Origin: CAYRFQ01 sp964423615
GTDB taxonomy: Bacteria; Planctomycetota; Planctomycetia; Gemmatales; Gemmataceae
Reading direction: 5' to 3'
NCBI GenBank assembly: GCA_964423615.1
Contig: CAYRFQ010000019.1
Span: 53,806 to 117,805 of the forward strand
DNA: 64,000 nucleotides
A program made the position numbers and the translations under genes. This document shows, in pieces, positions 26,459 through 33,423 of this stretch. Within the stretch, counting starts at the first letter, position 1. The number at the start of each line of letters is the position of its first letter. The notes beneath the pieces were generated by a model that was not told where the DNA came from, did no database searches, and worked only from the letters and a program-made list of their open reading frames with translations.

Positions 26459-26701
26459 TCATAACTCTCGACTCTCGACCTTCGACTCTCGACTTGCTTG
26501 CAAACGATGCACGACTTGAGCCAACGCGACTCTGGCTTGTTCGACGCCAGCGAGGGCGTCTTGGATGGCGTTGAGGTACTCCTTTCTTTCGACATACAAA
26601 AGGGGTGTGTCGGCTCCTTTCCACATGACCACTTCTTTCGACAGTCCTAGCGATAAGTGCTCCAAACGACGAACTCGGGATTCCAAATCGTCAATCGTCA
26701 T
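26459..26701 (-). CDS. Small predicted coiled-coil protein upstream of dnaE2
   Basis: 80 residues from ATG 26701 (MTIDDLESRVRRLEHLS). The heptad-like pattern at both ends (LESRVRRLEHL, AGVEQARVALAQVVHRLQ) suggests a coiled coil. The middle segment WKGADTPLLYVERKEYLNAI is less regular. No family recognised. It is on the same strand as dnaE2 and ends 154 bp before it. The C-terminal codons run into short GACTCTCGA-type repeats, so the true end may have been extended by repeat DNA. Could be a non-coding frame; moderate trust only. Confidence 0.45.
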   Translation of the reverse strand: MTIDDLESRVRRLEHLSLGLSKEVVMWKGADTPLLYVERKEYLNAIQDALAGVEQARVALAQVVHRLQASRESKVESREL

Positions 26702-27081
26702 GGAATATTGTCCCCATAAGTGTTTAGGCGCACCGAGCGGTGGGATAACGGACGCCAAAAACGCGTAGGATTGACTGGAACAAAATAAGTGTACGTTTGA
26801 ATACTTTGCGTTTCAAGTCAAGAATTCGGAGAGTAACAATTTCGGTCAGTGCCGACACTGAATTTTCGGATTGTTTGTCAACGTTAGAAACCAGCGGGTT
26901 ACATATGCAAGTCTGAATAAAGAGTTCTACACACGCCTTCTTGGGGTACTCGAAACCCCAGCCGAGACGAAGGGGTATAGGCTCTTGATACCGTGTGAAT
27001 TTGCGAACAGCGTTCGACAAGGCACCGCCAGAAGCCTTTTCACCCTCCCATGTATTTCGACGCGAATAGGAGAACTGCCTC
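26702..27081. other. Intergenic region between divergent genes, nothing recognised
   Basis: 380 bases between the small coiled-coil gene (minus) and the amidohydrolase gene (plus). Open frames here lack codon or domain character. Confidence 0.45.
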
Positions 27082-28575
27082 GTGTGGAAACGCCAATGTG
27101 AACTCGATTCTTCTCTCGAATCCCCCATCCCAACTCAGATTGCTTCAAATGAGGAATTCATTCCACCGCCACAAACGCAAGAGCAAAAGGAAGTAGAAGC
27201 TCGGCTCATCGAGTTGAGCGAGGCAGCTGCACAAGGACAGGGACTCGATCGTAGGACCTTCTTGCGTACTGGAAGTGGCATGGCTGCCGCGCTCGTCGCG
27301 CTGAATCAGGTCTTTGGTGATTGTTACGACGTCGATGCCGACGAAGTCCGCGACCAGGCGGCGTTTCGAGAACGCTGGCCCAAGGACCAATTCATATTCG
27401 ATGTCCAAACGCATCACGTCGACGTCAGTCACAACTGGTACGAAAATCATCCTGCTGGACGAGCAGTGACTCGGTTCTTCCAGTTATTGCGGCCTTCCCT
27501 TCGTGGGGTCCGTGGAAGCCTGGAACAACTCAATCGCCAGCATTACGTGAAAGAAGTCTTTGGCGACAGTGACACGGTCATGGCCATCATCAGCGGCGTC
27601 CCGACCCGCGATTGGAACCGTAATCCATTGCCTCCCGACCAGATGGCCGCTACGCGTGACTACGTCAACGGTCTGGCCAATTCGCAGCGCGTCCTTGCTC
27701 ACGGATTGCTAAGGCCGAATTTGGGCGAACGCGAACTTGACGAGATGGCTCGTCAGGTGCGTGACTTAAAAGTCTGTGCGTGGAAATGTTACACGGGTGC
27801 TGAGATTGGCGACGAATCCTGGCGCATGGATGATGAGCAAGTCGCTTACCCATTTTGGCGTCGTACGCTGGAATTGGGAGTACGGAACGTTTGCGTCCAC
27901 AAGGGATTGCCGTTGGGGTTGTTTAACGAACGGGCTTGTAAACCGGATGACCTTGAACGGGCCGCTCTCGATTTCCCGGACATCAACTTTATCGTTTATC
28001 ACTCGGGGTATCGGGGCACAGGCTTCCTGGCCCGCGGACTCGGGGAACGAGTTGTTGATCCCCGCAACGACGATCCCCAAGAAATTCCGTGGGTCAGCGA
28101 TATCTTTCGCATCTTGCGACGCAATCCACAGATTCGCAACATTTATTTCGAACTTGGTAGTACGTTTCATCAACTTTCGGGGGCTAATCCGGTTCGGTGC
28201 CTCCACATGCTTGGCCAGATGATTCAAACGGCAGGGGCCGACCACATTTTGTGGGGCACCGACTGTATTTGGAATGGGAGTCCGCAAAGTCAGATCGTTC
28301 GATTGCGTCGGTTGCGTATGACTAACGAACTCATGGAGCGTTATGGTTACTGTCAACTGACGAACGACATCAAAAATGGCATTTTTGGCCTCAACGCGGC
28401 TCGTCTGCTGGACGTTGACGTTCGCGCTCAACGACAAGCCATTCAGGCCGATCAACTAACTCAGGTTCGCGAAGCCTATCGAGAGAATCCTTCGCCGAGC
28501 AACACCCAATACGGTTGGGTCTGGGTCGACGAAGCTGGAAAAGAACCCAGCGTACCTGTTGGAGATCAGGAATAA
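27082..28575 (+). CDS. Tat-exported amidohydrolase-2 family metal-dependent hydrolase
   Basis: 497 residues from GTG 27082. A twin-arginine signal DRRTFLRTGSGMAAALVAL lies at about 56-75, behind an unusually long polar leader of about 55 residues. A later start is possible but no good one is seen. The TIM-barrel part shows the family's metal-site features: FDVQTHHVD near residue 109, NVCVHKGLPLG, NFIVYHSGYRG and the C-terminal LWGTDCIWNGSP, in which the Asp should act in catalysis. Relatives include decarboxylases and hydrolases such as the ACMSD-like group, so the reaction cannot be named. Probably folded in the cytoplasm with its metal and then exported. Confidence 0.85.
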   Translation: MWKRQCELDSSLESPIPTQIASNEEFIPPPQTQEQKEVEARLIELSEAAAQGQGLDRRTFLRTGSGMAAALVALNQVFGDCYDVDADEVRDQAAFRERWPKDQFIFDVQTHHVDVSHNWYENHPAGRAVTRFFQLLRPSLRGVRGSLEQLNRQHYVKEVFGDSDTVMAIISGVPTRDWNRNPLPPDQMAATRDYVNGLANSQRVLAHGLLRPNLGERELDEMARQVRDLKVCAWKCYTGAEIGDESWRMDDEQVAYPFWRRTLELGVRNVCVHKGLPLGLFNERACKPDDLERAALDFPDINFIVYHSGYRGTGFLARGLGERVVDPRNDDPQEIPWVSDIFRILRRNPQIRNIYFELGSTFHQLSGANPVRCLHMLGQMIQTAGADHILWGTDCIWNGSPQSQIVRLRRLRMTNELMERYGYCQLTNDIKNGIFGLNAARLLDVDVRAQRQAIQADQLTQVREAYRENPSPSNTQYGWVWVDEAGKEPSVPVGDQE

Positions 28576-28969
28576 ACAACACTTATCGAAGTTTTCATTT
28601 CGGACGATGGAGGGGACCATATTTGGTCGTTGGGTGGAACGTGTTGCACCGATGAATGGATGACACTGACGCCACGTTCTGTTTGAAAACGAAAGTCTTT
28701 CGGGCACTCGAGCCCCTCATTCCCAGTGAATGAGGGGAACAAGTTTCGGTTCCAAAATGAACGCAATTGAAAGGCGTTTCCCATTCGAAACGGCGTGTTC
28801 TTCCCTAGAAAATTGTGTAATCTATTGAAAACTAGGCGGGTGAAGTAGCAGGGATACTTTGGTTCTTTATCCATACAGTTTTTCATCCTCTTGACCTCAC
28901 TTGGTGGAGGTGGAACCGACACCAACTTTCTTTGCTCGGAACTCTTATCGCGACAAAGCAGAGCGGCCC
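28576..28969. other. Intergenic stretch with a hairpin
   Basis: 394 bases. A perfect 10-bp inverted repeat with 5-base loop lies at 28714-28738, 138 bp after the amidohydrolase stop. The T-run is weak, so its use as a terminator is uncertain. No gene is seen. Confidence 0.5.
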
Positions 28970-29818
28970 ATGGATCAGAATGCGCACCCGAACGAATTGA
29001 ATCGACTTTCGTCAAACCTTCCCGAAGGCTCAAACACAGAACTGCAGACGACTGCAGAACCATCTCCGAAGACACCCCAAACCAGAGAACGGAAGGCCTG
29101 TGAAGACGAGCCGCCTAAACTGCGTGGTTCTCTGGGTCGGAAATGCGTTGGATGTTGCAAATGGATAATTGCTTCGCCGTTTCTGTTCTTGAGCCTCTAC
29201 TTGTCGCTCGTGTTAGTTGGGTTGATCCCGGTGAACAATGACTTTCAACAAGCCAAAAAGGGCATCACGATACACATCTTTTCGACGGAAGTTCATTCCG
29301 ACATCGTCATGCCCATCGACACGGATATCATCAATTGGCGTGATGAGTTTCCTGCCGAATGTTTCGACGAGCCGCCGAGTGATGCTAGCCACGTTGCTAT
29401 CGGATGGGGAGCCCGGAAATTCTTCATCGAGACGGCGGGCTGGAAAGATTTCAAAGTGTCCACGGCAGCGAAAGCGTTGATGTTTCCGTCCGCGACGTGT
29501 ATGCACGTGAGAATTACAACAGTCGAAGGCATGGTCGGAAAATTGACAAGGTCGATTACGATCACACCCGAACAATATCAAAAACTTGTCGACTTCATCA
29601 CCTCGGAGTTCAAGACTGACGATGCTGGAAACAACATATGGATTGAGGGCGCGGCCTACGATTGGGAAGACGCGTTTTTCGAGGCCAAGGGGACCTACAC
29701 CTGCATCAACACATGCAACGCCTGGGCGGGTCGAGCTTTGACGAGTGCCGGAATTCGCGCTCCTTGGTTTGCACCAATGCCTCGAACGTTGTGTATGTAT
29801 GTGCCAGAGGGAAAGTAG
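28970..29818 (+). CDS. DUF2459-family membrane-anchored protein
   Basis: 282 residues from ATG 28970; a TTG at 28901 would add 23 unsupported residues. A polar N-terminal region of about 60 residues precedes one membrane segment (WIIASPFLFLSLYLSLVLVGL). The body matches the DUF2459 pattern: FSTEVHSDIVMPI, HVAIGWGARKFFIETAGW, CMHVRITTVEGMVG and TCINTCNAWAGRALTSAGI. The conserved His in VHSD and Cys in TCNAW could form a cysteine-hydrolase-like site; that is inference. The protein likely faces the periplasm. It appears to be transcribed alone. Confidence 0.82.
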   Translation: MDQNAHPNELNRLSSNLPEGSNTELQTTAEPSPKTPQTRERKACEDEPPKLRGSLGRKCVGCCKWIIASPFLFLSLYLSLVLVGLIPVNNDFQQAKKGITIHIFSTEVHSDIVMPIDTDIINWRDEFPAECFDEPPSDASHVAIGWGARKFFIETAGWKDFKVSTAAKALMFPSATCMHVRITTVEGMVGKLTRSITITPEQYQKLVDFITSEFKTDDAGNNIWIEGAAYDWEDAFFEAKGTYTCINTCNAWAGRALTSAGIRAPWFAPMPRTLCMYVPEGK

Positions 29819-30692
29819 TCTGGGAATCCCTCGATCATGGTCGCTTGAGTTTCTTCGGGACGTCGTTGGGAGGTCTGGACATCTAGGTTGTCAACACTGC
29901 AAAGTTTCAGCCGCTGTGTGTGAAGAAGATGTTACTTTCCAGGGGGCGTTCTTTCTCGGTACGCCGATTACGTTGATGGACTGGCCAGAAGCGAGAATCT
30001 CCATTTGACGTGTGATCGCGACGAATTGGTTTGCGGTGGCCTGACGGATACCAGGTCGTGTTGATAATATCTGGGTGATTTGCTGAAACCACACCGACAT
30101 TGGTCAGCGGCCATGCTATTTCCGAAGGCGATTTCGATCGCACCAATAGACCTCCCTCTCGAACGACCCACTGACCGCGACGTGACGGTCTCCGAGTAAG
30201 ACAATCGGTTCTTTCTCAACGTCATCCTGTTCGTCGCCAAGACGGGTATACCTTAGCGAGACTTGCCCGAGAGTATGTGCCACTCGGACAGCGTTTTCCA
30301 ACGCTACAATCGATGGTCCTGAGAGGGAGTCCTCCAACGCATCTTCGAACACTTACAAGAGCCCGACACCGAATGGTTGTTCCTCGAATCGACCGTCACA
30401 AGGACTCGTCAACAGGCCGCTAGCGCGGAAAAAAACGGTGACCAGTCGATTGGCCGGTCGTTAGGCGGTTTGAGCACAAAAATCATGCCTGCGTCGATGG
30501 CTTGGGCAACCCTCTAATTCTCATTCTCACGCCAGGTCAAGAGGCCGACGTGAGTGTCAACACGACCTACACATACTGGCATTGCACGGCTTTTCGTGAC
30601 AGCGGCTTCCAATCGGAGCATAACGGGAAACCTTGCAGAAACTACATGGTACGAACGAAGAGATTCTATTGCCGAGTATGCCTCGAAAATTG
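29819..30692. other. Gene-poor stretch, possible decayed DNA
   Basis: 874 bases with no gene I trust. On the minus strand around 30116-30352 a 78-codon frame has a plausible protein composition (EPIVLLGDRHVAVSG), but I recognise no family and it has no convincing start. This could be an eroded gene. Confidence 0.35.
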
Positions 30693-32030
30693 TCAGCCGG
30701 GAAAACACATTCCAAACTTGAGCAGAAGACTAATCGGCCCTTTCAACCGGACTTTACGCCGCAGTAAAGCCCACACAATGTTCCGCTCCTTCCGCAAAAA
30801 GCCGATCCACGTCTCGGCATCCGCCGTGACCTGTAAATCCGGTTGGCCGACGTGTCCTTCCTTCACAGAGATCTTTTTGTCACGGATCATGATAGTCGCT
30901 TGACATTCCTCACCGCCGGTAAACGTAAAGTGGTAAGTGGCGCTCAGACCGTCCGATTTGCCTGGCTGAAAAACCAACGGGACACCTCGCAAAAAACCAA
31001 GGATGCTGCTGGGCCGCAGACTGTTGCCGACATGTTTGGTTCTCTTGTTTGGGAAGCGTTTAGCGACATGATTCTCGGCATCTGAGTTTTTCAGGACATA
31101 GATGGTCTCTTCCTTGGCTTGTAGAGGCTTCACATTCTCGTTCAGATGGGTCTTCTTGTCGCTGAGAAATGGACCGATGACATCTTCGCCAGCAGGACAG
31201 ACGGACAAACAATATGCCGCCTTGTAATTGGCTCCATAAGACAGGCTTTGCCACATGGAAGCAGACTCGGCATCGGTCACTTTCTTGCGATACTCATATC
31301 GGTTCTTACTGTCGGCAACTTCTTCCGCCCAGTCTGTAAAGCCGCCCATGAACTCTTTGTAATTGTGGGTGTAGCAGGCTGAGAAGTTGAAATCGCCGTC
31401 CGATGAAATGGCACCCACAGGGCAAACCGCCACACAAAGTTTGCATTCCAAGCAAGGATTGTAGTCGATGGGCTGGTCGTATTTGGTGACTTCGGACTCA
31501 ACGAGGATCGTACCGAGCAAAATGAAGTTACCAAATTTCCTATGGATGACGTTTCTATGAATCCCCATCATGCCCAAACCAGCAGCGACAGCGACCGGCT
31601 TGTGAGACACCACCCAAATCTTTCCTGGGAATTTGTCCATTTCCATTGGAAACCCCATTGCCGGATTGAGGGTCTTGATGCCTCGGTCTTCTAAAACACG
31701 AACAACTTTGCGACCAATTTCATTAACGTGATCTCCACTGTGGTGAAATTCCAAGTTGGCCACGGAACGGGCTGGAGATCGAATAGGCTCTCGGTTCATT
31801 CGCACGACGAAGCTGATGAGGGTCTTGGCTTGAGGGAATGCCTTGAGAATATCATCCCGTTGGTCGTCAACGGCTGGCCTGCCGATCTCGACGAAACCAA
31901 CATCATCGGCACCGGCATCGAGGACGAGTTGGCGAAGCTCGTTGGAGTCAAGTGGGGCTTGCACTTCCGAGGTTGTTTTATGATCCTTTTGCCAAAATTG
32001 TTTCACTGTGGGGTGGTCGGCTAAATTCAT
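30693..32030 (-). CDS. 4Fe-4S protein (epoxyqueuosine-reductase/reductive-dehalogenase-like) fused to SCP2 lipid-binding domain
   Basis: 445 residues, no signal peptide. The N-terminal half resembles QueG/RdhA-type proteins (DAGADDVGFVEIGRP, AVAAGLGMMGIHRNVIHRKFG). Near residue 192 it carries a ferredoxin motif, CLECKLCVAVCP, and near 272 a further CLSVCP, giving Cys for two [4Fe-4S] clusters. From about 350 the sequence changes to an SCP2-type sterol/lipid-carrier fold (YHFTFTGGEECQATIMI, LQVTADAETWIGFLR). A redox enzyme acting on a hydrophobic substrate is a reasonable inference. The gene is 77 bp downstream of a marR gene, with an operator-like palindrome in the gap. Confidence 0.85.
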   Translation of the reverse strand: MNLADHPTVKQFWQKDHKTTSEVQAPLDSNELRQLVLDAGADDVGFVEIGRPAVDDQRDDILKAFPQAKTLISFVVRMNREPIRSPARSVANLEFHHSGDHVNEIGRKVVRVLEDRGIKTLNPAMGFPMEMDKFPGKIWVVSHKPVAVAAGLGMMGIHRNVIHRKFGNFILLGTILVESEVTKYDQPIDYNPCLECKLCVAVCPVGAISSDGDFNFSACYTHNYKEFMGGFTDWAEEVADSKNRYEYRKKVTDAESASMWQSLSYGANYKAAYCLSVCPAGEDVIGPFLSDKKTHLNENVKPLQAKEETIYVLKNSDAENHVAKRFPNKRTKHVGNSLRPSSILGFLRGVPLVFQPGKSDGLSATYHFTFTGGEECQATIMIRDKKISVKEGHVGQPDLQVTADAETWIGFLRKERNIVWALLRRKVRLKGPISLLLKFGMCFPG

Positions 32031-32061
32031 TTACGCTGTCCTTTCATTGCAACAAGTGAAT

Positions 32062-32083
32062 TTTATTTGCATATACAAATAAA
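32062..32083. promoter_or_regulatory. MarR-type operator, site 1 (before the Fe-S/SCP2 gene)
   Basis: Perfect 8-bp inverted repeat (32062-32069 with 32076-32083) with core TTTGCATATACAAA at 32066-32079. It lies 32 bases upstream of the start at 32030. The same core recurs in reverse orientation before the regulator gene. Confidence 0.7.
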
Positions 32084-32107
32084 ATGACAAAAAAAGAGGC
32101 AGTGCGA

Positions 32108-32554
32108 TCAGGTATTGGCATTCAACTTTCCCACTGCTTGCTTCAACTGGCTCACAATCTCATCTCCAAGGAGGGCCTTGGCCTTTTCTTGAGCCTCTTG
32201 CCAAGCTGGTGCTGCTTTTTTCAGGAGACTGTGTCCAGCTTTGGACAAGCAAAACGGGTGCGCCCGTCCATCGTCATCATCGACGACTTCCAACCAGCCA
32301 TTAGCCTTCATTCGTTCGACATTACGGCTTAACGTGGAAACGTCCAGGTGAAGATGCTGGCACATCTCGGCAGGCCGGGCCAAACCCATCTTGCCCGCCG
32401 CCACCAAAATATTCATTTGGCTGACTTTGAGGCCGAGTGGGCGCAGGGCCTCGTCGTAGATGTTTGTGACCTTTCGATTGAGCATCCGCAATCGCACGGC
32501 AATGCATTCGTTTGCAATTGTGTCAATCGTTGGCAGGTTTGCAGGAGCTGTCAT
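32108..32554 (-). CDS. MarR-family transcriptional regulator
   Basis: 148 residues, typical MarR length. The winged-helix part covers about residues 40-105: MNILVAAGKMGLARPAEMCQHLHLDVSTLSRNVERMKANGWLEV has the helix-turn-helix, and DDDDGRAHPFCLSKAGHSLL is the wing. Helices at both ends would form the dimer interface. A strong GAGGAGG lies 6-7 bases upstream of the ATG. An operator-like palindrome overlaps the region just before this ribosome site, and a second copy precedes the following Fe-S/SCP2 gene. The simplest reading is a repressor that controls itself and its neighbour. The ligand is unknown. Confidence 0.93.
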   Translation of the reverse strand: MTAPANLPTIDTIANECIAVRLRMLNRKVTNIYDEALRPLGLKVSQMNILVAAGKMGLARPAEMCQHLHLDVSTLSRNVERMKANGWLEVVDDDDGRAHPFCLSKAGHSLLKKAAPAWQEAQEKAKALLGDEIVSQLKQAVGKLNANT

Positions 32555-32569
32555 CGTTTTACCTCCTCT

Positions 32570-32589
32570 TTATTTGTATATGCAAACAA
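32570..32589. promoter_or_regulatory. MarR-type operator, site 2 (before marR)
   Basis: Core TTTGTATATGCAAA at 32573-32586 is the reverse complement of the site-1 core. It sits directly upstream of the marR ribosome-binding site (AGGAGG at 32562-32567), a position suited to autorepression. Confidence 0.7.
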
Positions 32590-32937
32590 ATGAAAATCAA
32601 TGGCATTTTGTGTGGATTTGACTTTCGAGTAGTAGGAGGATTCGGCCATTGAAATCCGTTTCCATTTTCATGAATAGATCAATTCTTCTGAACGGTCTGT
32701 GGAATCAAAGATTGAAATTCAATTTATGTGCCAGTCTTGGGACTGTCTCAACTCAAGTGAACGTCGGTTGACGGTTAAGTTGTGGGCGCTTTGCAGACGG
32801 CGAACCACAACTCGTTTCCGTGTGTAAGGACTTTGATCGCCGACATTTCTGCGCCGAGATGGCGATAAACTGTCTACCAGCCAAAGGCGTAGATGAGTGG
32901 ATTCCCCCAACTTGAAACGATTCTGTCGCTACAAGTC
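32590..32937. other. Intergenic stretch, nothing recognised
   Basis: 348 bases between the marR operator and the ssrA terminator. Only short frames without domain character; the marR promoter is expected at its left end. Confidence 0.45.
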
Positions 32938-32980
32938 CAAAGATAAAGGCCACATGCAATTTGTCGCATGTGGCCTTTAA
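32938..32980 (-). terminator. Rho-independent terminator of ssrA
   Basis: Perfect 13-bp stem (32945-32957 with 32966-32978), 8-base loop, then TTTATCTTT on the minus strand, 4-5 bases beyond the tmRNA 3' end. Confidence 0.85.
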
Positions 32981-32983
32981 TAA

Positions 32984-33341
32984 TGGAGGCGGCGGGAATC
33001 GAACCCGCGTCTCGGCGTATATTCACGCCGGCGTCTACGTGTGTATCTTGTCTTTTGATAGTTTCGCCCGGTCAAGCGCCGACAAGCAGGCTCTATCTCA
33101 GGCTAACCGATAGTGGATTTAACCATTGCCTCCACCGGTGTCCGGCAATGGCGATCCTGATTTGACGACCGAGCCAGAACCTCTCAGGCTAAAATCCTGG
33201 ACTCGGGGCTACTTTATTTACGCAGCCATGCTGAATTGTGGCTCAGCATTTATTGTTGTGATCAGCTTTTTACGTGGCCAGCTGATCAACCACGACACGC
33301 AACCGTCGCTTCAAGTACCCGATCGAAACCAGATCGCCCCC
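32984..33341 (-). ncRNA. ssrA: Transfer-messenger RNA (tmRNA)
   Basis: About 358 nt, one-piece form. The 5' end GGGGGCG pairs with CGCCTCC at the 3' end (one G-U pair) to make the acceptor stem. The T-arm GCGGGTTCGATTCCCGC is at 32992-33008, and the D-like segment TGGTTTCGATCGGG follows the 5' end. An open frame GCT GAG CCA CAA TTC AGC ATG GCT GCG TAA encodes the tag AEPQFSMAA, ending with the protease-targeting AA. CCA is not encoded. tmRNA with SmpB rescues stalled ribosomes and marks the nascent chain for proteolysis. It has its own promoter and terminator. Confidence 0.95.
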
Positions 33342-33375
33342 TTTCGTGGAGATCATCAATTCTTCACATGGCAGT

Positions 33376-33405
33376 ATTATACGCATGGGTGAGATTCCAG
33401 GACAA
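33376..33405 (-). promoter_or_regulatory. Sigma-70-type promoter of ssrA
   Basis: On the minus strand TTGTCC (33400-33405) and a perfect TATAAT (33376-33381) are 18 bases apart. Transcription would start near 33369, leaving a leader of about 28 bases to be removed by RNase P before the mature 5' end at 33341. Confidence 0.75.
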
Positions 33406-33423
33406 GGGGCGATCAACAGCCGA

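Noticed and set aside
26464..26495. Short GACTCTCGA-type direct repeats as a CRISPR or attachment site
   Set aside because: Units are too short and contiguous, without spacers; simple-sequence repeat only.
29960..30360. Minus-strand frames as a transposase remnant
   Set aside because: No DDE or HUH motif, no terminal inverted repeats, no target duplication visible.
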